A DNA stretch of 37,592 bases from Haemophilus parainfluenzae (GTDB taxonomy: Bacteria; Pseudomonadota; Gammaproteobacteria; Enterobacterales; Pasteurellaceae). Positions 22,693-30,980 of this stretch are shown here, in pieces. The notes beneath the pieces are model-generated. The model had not been told where the DNA came from and made no database searches. It worked only from the letters and a program-made list of their open reading frames with translations. Made by a program: the position numbers and the translations under genes. The number at the start of each line of letters is the position of its first letter. Positions within the stretch are counted from its first letter, which is position 1. The stretch lies in assembly GCA_018381425.1 (NCBI GenBank), contig JAGZRY010000002.1:1-37592 (forward strand), read 5' to 3'.

Positions 22693-22968
22693 ATGTCTGA
22701 CGTTATTGTCGCCCTTGATTTCCCTATTCAAGATGGAGAAGGTAAAACCATCACCGAGTTAAAAATTCGCCGTCCAAAAGCAAAAGATATTCGCAAGATG
22801 AAAGGCAGCACAGATATTGAGCAAAGTATTAGCCTGCTTTCAATCGTGACAGGTTTAGTGCCTGAAGATTTAGATGAGTTGGATATTGCCGACTTCAAAC
22901 GTGCGGCAGAAGTGGTCGAAAAAATGCAAAAGGGAAAGTTGAACTCGCCACACTCGACGCAGCCTTAG
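22693..22968 (+). CDS. Tail assembly chaperone (P2 E / Mu gp41-like), short form
   Basis: The 91-residue protein has the phage tail-chaperone pattern: VIVALDFPIQDGEGKTITEL, then KIRRPKAKDIRKMKGSTDIE and a helical region with LLSIVTGLVPEDLDELDIAD. These proteins coat the tape measure during tail assembly. The last 9 codons after the slippery site are in an alternative frame; the natural long product arises by frameshifting at 22932-22938. Its start is masked by a hairpin. Confidence 0.88.
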   Translation: MSDVIVALDFPIQDGEGKTITELKIRRPKAKDIRKMKGSTDIEQSISLLSIVTGLVPEDLDELDIADFKRAAEVVEKMQKGKLNSPHSTQP

Positions 22969-23096
22969 CAGACTTGGCGTTTTGGTTTGGGTTTTCCCAT
23001 TCTGATTTGGAAGAAATGACGCTTGATGATATTGAACGGTGGCTCACTCAAGCCCAACGGCAGATAAAAGCCAATTACACGAAAGCCGCTATTTAA
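22693..23096 (+). CDS. Tail chaperone frameshift fusion (P2 E+E'-like)
   Basis: A -1 shift at GGGAAAG (22932-22938) changes reading from codon 82 into the frame beginning GTT GAA CTC, giving KGK then VELATLDAALADLAFWFGFS and on to the stop at 23094-23096. The fusion would be 134 residues with a Trp-rich helical extension ending QIKANYTKAAI. The heptamer is correctly phased (G GGA AAG) and is the same as in lambda G/GT. An overlapping AAAGGGA heptamer (22929-22935) is also correctly phased. Mu uses a -2 shift and P2 a -1 shift at other sequences. Confidence 0.85.
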
Positions 23097-23104
23097 GCGG
23101 CTTT
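23082..23104. terminator. Hairpin between convergent chaperone and reverse membrane gene
   Basis: AAAGCCGCT (23082-23090) pairs with AGCGGCTTT (23096-23104) around a 5-base loop. It spans the stop of the frameshifted chaperone and lies just beyond the end of the reverse-strand gene. The T-run is poor, so termination may be partial. Confidence 0.6.
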
Positions 23105-23124
23105 GTTGTTATTTATTTAAGGCT

Positions 23125-23484
23125 TTATGAAAATCGGTTAAAAGATTGGATGGGATTTTGTGTATTTCTTTTCTCAATACGTCCAAGAATAAAGCCCAAT
23201 GCAATGAGAAATAAAAATGCAGTGGTTGTTTTTGGGAAATAATACAACGAAAAACCAATAGCAGTAATGGTTAAACCGATAGCGGTTATCACCCCTAATT
23301 TTTTTGCTTGAGATTCAGAAATATCAAGCATATTAACGAGCCAAGTGAAGATCCCAAATCCACCGACAACACAAGTTGTCATTGGATAATAGTAATAGGC
23401 AGTTCCTACGCCAATCAGTAGTAAAAGAAAACCAATTAGGATGCCAATTATGCCAAATACTTCATCAATGAGCTTCATTAACAT
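23125..23484 (-). CDS. Small multi-pass membrane protein, reverse-strand cargo gene
   Basis: This 119-residue protein is encoded against all its neighbours inside the tail operon. Hydrophobic segments are at about 10-33 (FGIIGILIGFLLLLIGVGTA), 36-53, 64-83 (GVITAIGLTITAIGFSLYYF) and 86-101, so about four transmembrane helices with a short basic tail. The minus-strand start has GGGAGA 8-9 bases upstream, and a promoter match lies at 23521-23549. No family was recognised. Inner-membrane proteins with their own promoter in prophages often act in superinfection exclusion; that is inference. Confidence 0.75.
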   Translation of the reverse strand: MLMKLIDEVFGIIGILIGFLLLLIGVGTAYYYYPMTTCVVGGFGIFTWLVNMLDISESQAKKLGVITAIGLTITAIGFSLYYFPKTTTAFLFLIALGFILGRIEKRNTQNPIQSFNRFS

Positions 23485-23520
23485 TTCACTTTCTCCCTAA
23501 CTGTTGAACAATTTGAAGGA

Positions 23521-23549
23521 ACTATAAATGATCTCAAGTAAACTCGCAA
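23521..23549 (-). promoter_or_regulatory. Candidate promoter of the reverse membrane gene
   Basis: On the minus strand TTGCGA (23549-23544) and TATAGT (23526-23521) are separated by exactly 17 bp, about 37 bases before the gene's start. The -35 lies inside the tape measure gene. Confidence 0.5.
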
Positions 23550-26146
23550 TAGGTTTAGTTATCGGTGCCAGCGTAAAGGGAGCGATTTCAGGCATTAAAG
23601 AAGTAACGGGTGCCTTTAAATCATTAAAAGATAATACGCTATCACTTGAGCAAAAAACTAACTCAATGTTTAACCTTGCTAAAGGTTCATTTAAAACTGC
23701 ATTTACCACGGTAACTGGTCTTGGTTCAAGCATTATGGCGTTATCCCAGCCTGCGATTGCTTTTGAAAGTGCGATGGCTGATGTAAAAAAAGTAGTCGAT
23801 TTTAAAACACCAGAAGGTTTTGCTCATTTATCCAAAGAGATTCTTAACCTTACTCGCACTTTACCAATGACTGCCGAGGAACTTGCAGCCATTACAGCTT
23901 CAGGTGGTCAGCTTGGAGTAGCTGAAGCAGATCTTAAAGATTTCACCACAACAATTGCCAAAATGTCCGTTGCCTTTGATATGTCTGCGGAAGATAGCGG
24001 TGATGCAATGGCAAAGCTCGCCAACGTGTACAAAATCCCGATTAAAGATATTGGAAATTTAGGTGATGCTATTAATGAATTATCTAATAGTTCACCGGCA
24101 AAAGCGTCTGATATTGTAAGCACACTAGGGCGAATCGGGGGGGTGGCAAAACAATTTGGCTTAACCGAAAATGCCGCCGCAGCCTTATCTAATAGTTTTA
24201 TTTCATTAGGTAAAGCCCCTGAAGTCGCGGGTACGGCAATTAACGGCATGCTCACCAAATTGATGACAGCAGATAAAGGTGGCAAAAAATTCCAAGCCGC
24301 ACTGAAATCAATGGGGCTTAATGCCAAAGACCTGAAAAAAGCCATTGGGCAAGATGCTCAAGGGGCTTTAACCAATTTCTTAAAACAAATCCAAAAACTT
24401 CCAAAAGAAAAACAAATGGGGGCATTGGTTGATTTATTCGGCTTGGAATATGCTGATGATGTCGCTGTACTCGCAGGTAATGTGGAAGTTTTAGAAAACA
24501 GCTTGAAAACGTTACAAGATACTGACTCAAATGGTAAAGCAAAGTATCTTGGTTCAATGGAAAAGGAATTTGCTGCTCGAGCTGCCACGACAGAAAATAG
24601 TCTGAAATTACTCAAAAATAGCTTCACTGAAGTAGGCGTTACACTTGGCTCATCACTTTTGCCGGTTATCAATAATTTTGTGCAAGGGCTTATACCTATG
24701 GTGCATTGGGTGTCAGATTTAATTAGCAATAATCAAGAACTTGTTGTCTCTTTACTCAAGATTGGATTGGGGGCCGCAGCAGGTTTTTCAGGGTTGTCTT
24801 TTATCATTGGTATTTTTAGTACCATCACGGGAGCATTCTTAAAATTAAAAAGTGGTGCTGGGCTTGTATCAAAAGCATTTTCATTCATTAAGCCGTTTGT
24901 TTCTGGTTTTGGTGGCATGCTATTGAACATTGTTAAAATTATTGCACTTTCTTTGTTGCCGATATTTGACAAATTAGTCACCGTTTTAGGTGTTGTTAAA
25001 ACTGCCATTTTTACAATGGGAAAAGCATTACTTACCAATCCTATTGGTTTGATTATTACCGGTATTGCCGTTGCCGCCTATCTTATCTATAACAACTGGG
25101 AGCCCATTTCTGCTTGGTTTTCTAACTTGTGGACGAAAGTCACAGGTTACTTCCAAAACTTCTGCAACTGGGTGCAAGGCATTTGGACAGGAGCAACTGA
25201 ATGGGTTTCGAGTGCGTGGGCAGGGGTGTCTGATTATTTTGGACAACTTTGGAATAACATCACTACCTTCTTCAACTCAGGCATTGGCAACATCACCGCC
25301 ACCATTCTCAACTGGTCGCCACTCGGTTTATTCTACCAAGCCTTTTCTAGCGTGCTTTCGTGGTTTGGTATTGATTTACCTGCGAAGTTTACCGAATTTG
25401 GTTCTAACCTTATCAACGGCTTAGTCAATGGTATTCGTAATGCGTGGGACGGAGCGAAAGAATGGGTTATTAGTCTAGGACAATCTATCAAAGGTTGGTT
25501 TACTGGCGAAATGAAGATCCATTCCCCTTCGCGTGTGTTTAAAGGTTATGGCGAAAATATCGTCTCAGGGCTTGCCATTGGGATTGCTGAAAATGCCCTT
25601 CAAGCCACACAAGCGGTCGATAAAATGGGGAAAAAGGTCAATAAAGCTGCTCCAAAAAACGTGGTTGCACCTGCAATAAAAGCCCCAAAAATGCCAACGG
25701 TTGAACCGCTGGTAGCCAAAAGTGCGGTGAAAATTGAGCCTGTTTTAAATGGCATTGAAACCGCCTTTAAACCGCTGTTAAACGAGAAAAAAGGCTTTTT
25801 CGGCACGCTGTGGGACGATATTAAGTTTGGGGCGAATTTTGTGGGGAATCTTTTGGGTATCAATCAGCCTGCGGATTACCGCACGCCTGATTTTAATCCA
25901 AACTCAAGCGGTCAAAATCCGTCAATCCTTCGCGATTATCAACCGCTAAATAGAAATGCGGTGACAAATAACGAAACCAATCAGCACAACGGCATTGTGG
26001 TCAATTTTAACCCGACCATTAACGTGAACGGTAGCCAGAATCAGGGCGTGTTAGAGCAAGTTCAGCAAGGTATGCAAATGAATTTGTATGAATTAGAAAA
26101 AGCTATCGAACGAATTATGGATCAGAAAATGCGGAGAGCCTACTAA
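23528..26146 (+). CDS. Tail tape measure protein (P2 T-like)
   Basis: This 872-residue protein sets tail length. The N-terminal half carries the phage tape-measure core (AESAMADVKK-type region, then AITASGGQLGVAEADL and GKAPEVAGTAINGMLTKLMT). Several hydrophobic segments at about 410-450 and 465-530 suit membrane or channel insertion. These are followed by Trp-rich repeats with WFSNLWTKVTGYFQNFCNW and the GEMKIHSPSRVFKGYG motif common in tape measures. The C-terminus is helical. The ribosome-binding site is GAAGGAAC. An uptake core lies at 25720-25728. Confidence 0.93.
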   Translation: MISSKLAIGLVIGASVKGAISGIKEVTGAFKSLKDNTLSLEQKTNSMFNLAKGSFKTAFTTVTGLGSSIMALSQPAIAFESAMADVKKVVDFKTPEGFAHLSKEILNLTRTLPMTAEELAAITASGGQLGVAEADLKDFTTTIAKMSVAFDMSAEDSGDAMAKLANVYKIPIKDIGNLGDAINELSNSSPAKASDIVSTLGRIGGVAKQFGLTENAAAALSNSFISLGKAPEVAGTAINGMLTKLMTADKGGKKFQAALKSMGLNAKDLKKAIGQDAQGALTNFLKQIQKLPKEKQMGALVDLFGLEYADDVAVLAGNVEVLENSLKTLQDTDSNGKAKYLGSMEKEFAARAATTENSLKLLKNSFTEVGVTLGSSLLPVINNFVQGLIPMVHWVSDLISNNQELVVSLLKIGLGAAAGFSGLSFIIGIFSTITGAFLKLKSGAGLVSKAFSFIKPFVSGFGGMLLNIVKIIALSLLPIFDKLVTVLGVVKTAIFTMGKALLTNPIGLIITGIAVAAYLIYNNWEPISAWFSNLWTKVTGYFQNFCNWVQGIWTGATEWVSSAWAGVSDYFGQLWNNITTFFNSGIGNITATILNWSPLGLFYQAFSSVLSWFGIDLPAKFTEFGSNLINGLVNGIRNAWDGAKEWVISLGQSIKGWFTGEMKIHSPSRVFKGYGENIVSGLAIGIAENALQATQAVDKMGKKVNKAAPKNVVAPAIKAPKMPTVEPLVAKSAVKIEPVLNGIETAFKPLLNEKKGFFGTLWDDIKFGANFVGNLLGINQPADYRTPDFNPNSSGQNPSILRDYQPLNRNAVTNNETNQHNGIVVNFNPTINVNGSQNQGVLEQVQQGMQMNLYELEKAIERIMDQKMRRAY

Positions 26147-26158
26147 GGAGAAACAACA

Positions 26159-27097
26159 ATGTATTTTATGCTAGGTAATATCGCCTTTGAGCCTGTCAAT
26201 CTGACCGATTTTTCCGAAACCCATTCTGCAGATTTTGCTGAACACGCAGTACTCAAAGGCAAGCCACGTTTGCAGGCAATGGGCGAAAAACTTACCGAGT
26301 TTTCCTTTGCAATTCGTCTGCATCACAAAATCGGCGGTGTGGAAAGTCGCTATCAAGCCTTGCTTGCAGCAAAAGCTAAGCAAGAAGCCTTGGCATTGAT
26401 TTGGGGAACAGGCAAATATAAAGGCAATTATGTGATCACCGATATTTCATCAACCACGCTTTTCACCGATGCCAAAGGCAATGCCTTGGCTCGCGAGATG
26501 AATATCAGCTTGCGAGAATTTGTCGGCAATGGGCAAAACAGCCTATTGGGTGCGGCATTAAATGTAGGCGGGAAATCTTTGCTCGGTTCGATTTTGCCGC
26601 AAGGCTTAACCAACACACTTTCAACTGTGAAAAGTGCGGTTAGCCGTGGCGTGGAACTCTACAACCAAGGCAAACGAGCGGTGGACGAAGTTCGCAACAT
26701 CGTTGCAGTAGTTCGCCAGTTGGCACACGACCCCGCATCCGCATTGGCGTATTTGCCGAGTACGCTTGCTAATTTAGACAACGCCTTGGGTGGTTTTGGC
26801 GAACTGGTCGGAATGCAATCTGCTTTCGAGGGCGTTCGCCAGTATCTGCCTGCCATTAGCGAATTTAGCCGTGATGTGTCTGCGGTATATGATGATTTGC
26901 AAATAATGAAACAGAGTTTCAGTCGGGCGTCTGCTGATAGCGAATGGAATAACTGGTTTACGCCTGCCGATAATGCTTTAACTGAAATCAATGAGCGGCT
27001 GGATAATTCCGCAAATTCAGTGGCCAAAATGACCGCTTGGATCGTGTTGCGTGAAGATGAAAACGTGGAGAATGAAAATGACCCAAACCGTCCTTAA
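26159..27097 (+). CDS. Tail protein, P2 U-like N-terminus with long extension
   Basis: The 312-residue protein has an N-terminal about 130-residue domain like P2 U: FMLGNIAFEPVNLTDF, HAVLKGKPRLQAMGEKLTEF, and WGTGKYKGNYVITDISSTT followed by LAREMNISLREFVG. P2 U is a tail terminator or baseplate-proximal protein of about 160 residues; here an extra, mostly helical 180-residue tail follows. AAGGAGAAA is its ribosome-binding site. It overlaps the next gene. Confidence 0.8.
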   Translation: MYFMLGNIAFEPVNLTDFSETHSADFAEHAVLKGKPRLQAMGEKLTEFSFAIRLHHKIGGVESRYQALLAAKAKQEALALIWGTGKYKGNYVITDISSTTLFTDAKGNALAREMNISLREFVGNGQNSLLGAALNVGGKSLLGSILPQGLTNTLSTVKSAVSRGVELYNQGKRAVDEVRNIVAVVRQLAHDPASALAYLPSTLANLDNALGGFGELVGMQSAFEGVRQYLPAISEFSRDVSAVYDDLQIMKQSFSRASADSEWNNWFTPADNALTEINERLDNSANSVAKMTAWIVLREDENVENENDPNRP

Positions 27098-27311
27098 ACA
27101 CACTGTCAAACAAGGCGAACGCTGGGATCATCTCGCCTATTATTACTATGGAGACGCACTGGAATATGCTCGGATTATTAGAGCCAATCCACATATCAGC
27201 TTTTGCGAAGTGTTGCCGACAGGGGCGACCGTGTTTATCCCTGTGCTAAATGTGAAACCAACCCAAAACGAAAATCTGCCGCCTTGGTTGCGAGGAAATG
27301 CCGATGAGTAA
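27078..27311 (+). CDS. Tail protein X, LysM-like
   Basis: The 77-residue protein starts MTQTVLKHTVKQGERWDHLA and contains YYYYGDALEYARIIRANPHI and VLPTGATVFIPVL, the pattern of phage tail protein X with a LysM fold. The ATG at 27078 is selected because GGAG lies 7 bases before it; upstream in-frame ATGs at 27051 and 27072 are less likely. It probably joins the tape measure region to the baseplate hub. The end overlaps the following start. Confidence 0.88.
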   Translation: MTQTVLKHTVKQGERWDHLAYYYYGDALEYARIIRANPHISFCEVLPTGATVFIPVLNVKPTQNENLPPWLRGNADE

Positions 27312-28368
27312 CGTGCAAAAACCTGATTTCACGCTCTTTTATGAGAAAACCAATATCACGGCGGAGATTGAGCCGTCCTTAATTGAGCTGACCTACACCG
27401 ACTATCTCGAAGGGCAATCAGACGAACTCTCCGTGCAGTTTGAAGACATCAACGGCAAGTGGATTCGCCAGTGGTTTCCGACACAAGGCGATAAGCTAAA
27501 AGTGGCGATTGGCTATCAGGGCGAACCATTGGTTGAAATTGGGGCGTTTGAGATTGATGAGGTGGAATACAGCTATCACCCGTCTAGCATTACCTTGCGA
27601 GCCTTATCCACAGGGATTAGCAAATCCAACCGCACATTAAAACCCAAAGCCTACGAGAACACCACGCTCGCCCAAGTGGTGGCAATGGTGGCTGAGCGGT
27701 TAAAGCTAAAAGTGGTGGGCAAAATTCGCCACATTCCGATTCAACGCATTACCCAATATCAAGAACGCGACGTGGAATTTTTGGCACGCCTTGCTCGTGA
27801 ATATCATCACAGTTTCAAGATTGTGGGCAATCAGCTGGTATTTACCGATAAAGACGAACTCGGGCAAACCGAGCCTGCAGCAGTGTTGGACGAAACCCAG
27901 TGTATTAGCATTCGCTTGCGTGATCGCATTAAAGACACAGCAAAGCAGGTGGAAATCAAGGGCTTTGATACAAGCGGTAAAAAAGTGGTAAAAAAAAGCA
28001 AAAAAGCCAACGCACTTCGCCCAAAGATGAAACAAGCACAGGCAGCAAGTGGCGATACGCTCAAAATTACTACCCGAGGTGAAAGCCAAGAACAGATTGA
28101 TGCCAGAGGCGATGCGGCATTAAGCGAGCAAAACGAAGACCAAAGTGCTGGCGATATTACCCTGATTGGCAATCCGAAACTGGTGGCAGGCTCGACCATT
28201 TTACTTAAAAATTTAGGTGTGTTTTCAGGCAAATACTTAATCAAGCAATCACGCCACAGTATTTCACGCACGCAAGGTTACATCACCAATATCGAAGTGC
28301 GAATGTTGGAATTTATCCCTGATGATTTATTAACGATAGGTATGGAGATAACGAATGCAAACACATAA
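27304..28368 (+). CDS. Baseplate hub protein (P2 D-like)
   Basis: The 354-residue protein resembles the phage late-control D family: FTLFYEKTNITAEIEPSLIE near the start, TQGDKLKVAIGY, ERDVEFLARLAREYHHSFKI, and SRTQGYITNIEVRMLE near the end. D trimerises as the hub that holds the spike. The ATG at 27304 is preferred over 27298, since the GAGG signal is only 2 bases from the latter. It overlaps both neighbours. Confidence 0.9.
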   Translation: MSNVQKPDFTLFYEKTNITAEIEPSLIELTYTDYLEGQSDELSVQFEDINGKWIRQWFPTQGDKLKVAIGYQGEPLVEIGAFEIDEVEYSYHPSSITLRALSTGISKSNRTLKPKAYENTTLAQVVAMVAERLKLKVVGKIRHIPIQRITQYQERDVEFLARLAREYHHSFKIVGNQLVFTDKDELGQTEPAAVLDETQCISIRLRDRIKDTAKQVEIKGFDTSGKKVVKKSKKANALRPKMKQAQAASGDTLKITTRGESQEQIDARGDAALSEQNEDQSAGDITLIGNPKLVAGSTILLKNLGVFSGKYLIKQSRHSISRTQGYITNIEVRMLEFIPDDLLTIGMEITNANT

Positions 28369-28861
28369 TTTTGGAGCGACTTATCAAGAAGGCATTGTGT
28401 CGGCAATCGACCCGAAAAGTCACAAAGTGCGGTGTAAAATTCCCGCATTGGAAGATTTAGAAACTGCGTGGCTCTCTTTCCTCACGCCAAACGCAGGCGG
28501 AAACCAGTTTTACTGCTTGCCTGATGAGGGAGAATTGGTAGCGATTTTACTCGATGCACGTGGCGAAGGTGGTTGCGTGCTGGGAGCGATTTATAATGAG
28601 CAAGACAAAACGCCAGTGCAAGATGGCGACATTTGGTTCAAAAAATTTAAAAACGGCACAACTATTGCCCACGACCGTAAATCAGGCGATTTAACCATTC
28701 ACACCAGCGGCAAAGTTATCGTCAATAATTGCGAAGTAGAAGTGAACAACGGCAATGTCAAGGTGAACGGTGGCGATGTAATCGCAGATGGTATTTCGCT
28801 GAAAAATCATAAACACCTTGAACAAGGCGATGGTAAGCTCACTTCTCCGTCAAAATCTTAG
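28355..28861 (+). CDS. Baseplate spike protein (P2 V / gp45-like)
   Basis: The 168-residue protein shows the baseplate assembly V pattern: an OB-like N-terminal region with EGIVSAIDPKSHKVRCKIPA, CLPDEGELVAILLDARGEGG, and a repetitive beta tail (KVIVNNCEVEVNNGNVKVNG, then GDVIADGISLKNHKH). The tail forms the triangular needle that punctures the outer membrane. It overlaps the hub gene by 14 bases. A short spacer with TTTAAA motifs and a hairpin follows. Confidence 0.92.
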   Translation: MQTHNFGATYQEGIVSAIDPKSHKVRCKIPALEDLETAWLSFLTPNAGGNQFYCLPDEGELVAILLDARGEGGCVLGAIYNEQDKTPVQDGDIWFKKFKNGTTIAHDRKSGDLTIHTSGKVIVNNCEVEVNNGNVKVNGGDVIADGISLKNHKHLEQGDGKLTSPSKS

Positions 28862-28911
28862 AATTTTTGACTGCACTTTTCTTTAAATCAATTTAAAAGC
28901 CCCACCCCAAA

Positions 28912-28933
28912 TAGCCTTGTATCATCAAGGCTA
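28912..28933 (+). promoter_or_regulatory. Hairpin masking the gpW-like ribosome-binding site
   Basis: TAGCCTTG (28912-28919), loop TATCAT, then CAAGGCTA (28926-28933): a perfect 8-bp stem whose right arm holds the AAGG ribosome-binding sequence and the first base of the ATG at 28933. No T-run follows, so it would act on translation rather than termination. Confidence 0.6.
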
Positions 28934-29295
28934 TGAATATAAATCCGATACACTCAACCCACTGGCAACTTGCACCGAACCTTAACGAGCAGGCGGTGCA
29001 AGGCATTGATGATATTCATCAGTGCATTGCTAACATTCTCAACACCCTCAAAGGCACGGATATTCTTCGCCCTGAATTTGGCTCGGATCATTTTCAATAT
29101 ATTGACCAGCCCGAAGATGTCGCCCTGCCCAATATGGTGCGTGAAATCACGCTTGCCCTGCAACGATGGGAGAACCGCATAGAAGTCGAAAGTGTGCAAA
29201 TCAGCGGACAAGCTCCGCATTTTGAATTGTTGATTTTCTGGACTTTAGTGGACGATGTATATCGGGAACTTTATCAGACACAGGTGGCGCAATGA
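28933..29295 (+). CDS. Baseplate wedge protein (P2 W / T4 gp25-like)
   Basis: The 120-residue protein has the GPW/gp25 pattern: GIDDIHQCIANILNTLKGTD, ILRPEFGSDHFQYID, and NMVREITLALQRWENRIEVE. It is lysozyme-like in fold but not an enzyme, and it initiates sheath assembly. It overlaps the J-like gene by 4 bases (ATGA). Its start is masked by the hairpin at 28912-28933. Confidence 0.92.
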   Translation: MNINPIHSTHWQLAPNLNEQAVQGIDDIHQCIANILNTLKGTDILRPEFGSDHFQYIDQPEDVALPNMVREITLALQRWENRIEVESVQISGQAPHFELLIFWTLVDDVYRELYQTQVAQ

Positions 29296-30392
29296 GAAAA
29301 GAAGATGTGAAAATTGTCTCCGATGATATTAAGCAAATTTTAGCGGAAGCCATTGCCGACTACGAGCAGCGCACAGGTAAAACATTGCAACCTGCCCATA
29401 TTGAACGGTCGATTATTCAATCTTACGCCTACCGTGAAATGTTAGTGCGACAAGGCATTAACCACGCCTTTTTGCAAACCTTTCCGCAATTTGCCACAGG
29501 GCTTGCTTTGGATTTATGCGGCGAACCGATGGGCTGTTATCGCTTATCAGACCAAGCTGCCGAAGTCACTTTGCGTTTTAGCGTGAGTGGTTCGCACTCC
29601 GCCATTGTTATTCCACAAGGCACGCTGGTTGGTGCAACCGACAGCCTATTATTCGCTACGCAAACCGAAGTACGAATTAACCCCACCGAGCAATATGTGG
29701 ATGTAACGGCGATTAGCCAAACTACAGGCGAAAGTGGCAACGGCTGGCAAATAGGGCAAGTAAAGACACTCAAAAGCGAACTGCCAGCCGATGTAACCGC
29801 CTCTAATATTGATGTGTCGGCAAATGGTATCGACACTGAAAGCGATGATGACTACCGCAAGCGGATTTTGCTTGCGCCAGAAGCCTTCACCACTTGCGGT
29901 TCGGTTGCCGCTTACGAATATCACACTCGTAGCGTGTCGCAAGTGATTTCTGATGTGGCGATTTCTACCCCTCAAGGTGGCACGGTCAAAGTCACGGTAC
30001 TGACCAAGCACGGACTGCCGTCAGCAATTTTGCAGGAAAAAATTCGCCATTACATCAGTGGCGAAAAACGCCGACCGCTGTGCGACACCGTGATTGTGGC
30101 TGCGCCTGAACGCAAAAGCTATCGTGTGGTTGCTAACTTAGATTTACTCGCTACCGTCGCCGAAAATGAAGTGAAAGCCAAAGCCGAAACCGCTTTGCGA
30201 ACCTATCTTTCATCACGCACGCAAAAATTGGGGCTGGACATCGTACCTCTCGATATTCAAAGCGTACTGAAAGTCTCTGGCGTGTATAACGTGTATTTGG
30301 CAAGCCCACAACTTACCGAGCTCACGCCTGAACAATGGGCAGAGTGCGAAAGCATCACGATAAACATCAACGCGGAGCGCAAAGATGGCTAA
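29292..30392 (+). CDS. Baseplate wedge protein (P2 J / Mu gp47-like)
   Basis: The 366-residue protein is a Baseplate_J family member, with LRFSVSGSHSAIVIPQGTLV, EVRINPTEQYVDVTAISQ, ESDDDYRKRILLAPEAFTTC and SQVISDVAISTPQGGTVKV. It forms the wedge that triggers sheath contraction. It overlaps both neighbours. Confidence 0.95.
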   Translation: MRKEDVKIVSDDIKQILAEAIADYEQRTGKTLQPAHIERSIIQSYAYREMLVRQGINHAFLQTFPQFATGLALDLCGEPMGCYRLSDQAAEVTLRFSVSGSHSAIVIPQGTLVGATDSLLFATQTEVRINPTEQYVDVTAISQTTGESGNGWQIGQVKTLKSELPADVTASNIDVSANGIDTESDDDYRKRILLAPEAFTTCGSVAAYEYHTRSVSQVISDVAISTPQGGTVKVTVLTKHGLPSAILQEKIRHYISGEKRRPLCDTVIVAAPERKSYRVVANLDLLATVAENEVKAKAETALRTYLSSRTQKLGLDIVPLDIQSVLKVSGVYNVYLASPQLTELTPEQWAECESITININAERKDG

Positions 30393-30963
30393 GTTGCAAT
30401 ATCCGTCAATCATTGAAACCTCGCCCAAACTGACCGCACTTGCCGACCTTGGCAAGCGGTTAAATCGGCTGGATAAATCGCAAATTATGACCAGCTTTGT
30501 GGATTTAGTCCCCACCGAGTTTTTAGAACTGCTTGCTGAAAAATGGAGTGTCACCGGCTATGACGGCTGGTTGCTTGCCGAAAGTATTGACGCCAAACGC
30601 AAGCTGATTAAACGCGCGGTCGAGCTGCACCGCTACAAAGGCACACCGTGGGCAATGCGAGAAATTATTCGCCAGCTCGGGTTCGGGGAAGTGGAGATTA
30701 TTGAAGGCTTGTTCGATAAACGTCACGACGGTTCATTTACCCGAGACGGTACATACTTTCACGGCGACCGCTCCAAATGGGCGCATTACCGTGTGATTCT
30801 GCAACAAACCATTACTAACGACCAAGCCGATTTACTGCGAAAAACCTTGCGTGTTTTTGCTCCTGCTCGTTGTGTGTTAGCGAGCTTAGACTACCGTCAA
30901 GCAGCACTTCGGCACAACGGTATGGCAATGCGTAACGGCAGATTTAATCGTGGCACAGCTTAA
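30385..30963 (+). CDS. Tail protein I (P2 I-like baseplate)
   Basis: The 192-residue protein has the P2 I pattern: PTEFLELLAEKWSVTGYDGW, KRAVELHRYKGTPWAMREII, and a C-terminal APARCVLASLDYR. It joins the wedge to the tail fibres. It overlaps the J-like gene and is followed by the fibre gene 17 bases later. An uptake core lies at 30433-30441. Confidence 0.92.
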   Translation: MAKLQYPSIIETSPKLTALADLGKRLNRLDKSQIMTSFVDLVPTEFLELLAEKWSVTGYDGWLLAESIDAKRKLIKRAVELHRYKGTPWAMREIIRQLGFGEVEIIEGLFDKRHDGSFTRDGTYFHGDRSKWAHYRVILQQTITNDQADLLRKTLRVFAPARCVLASLDYRQAALRHNGMAMRNGRFNRGTA

Positions 30964-30980
30964 CTCAAAAAGGAAACAAA

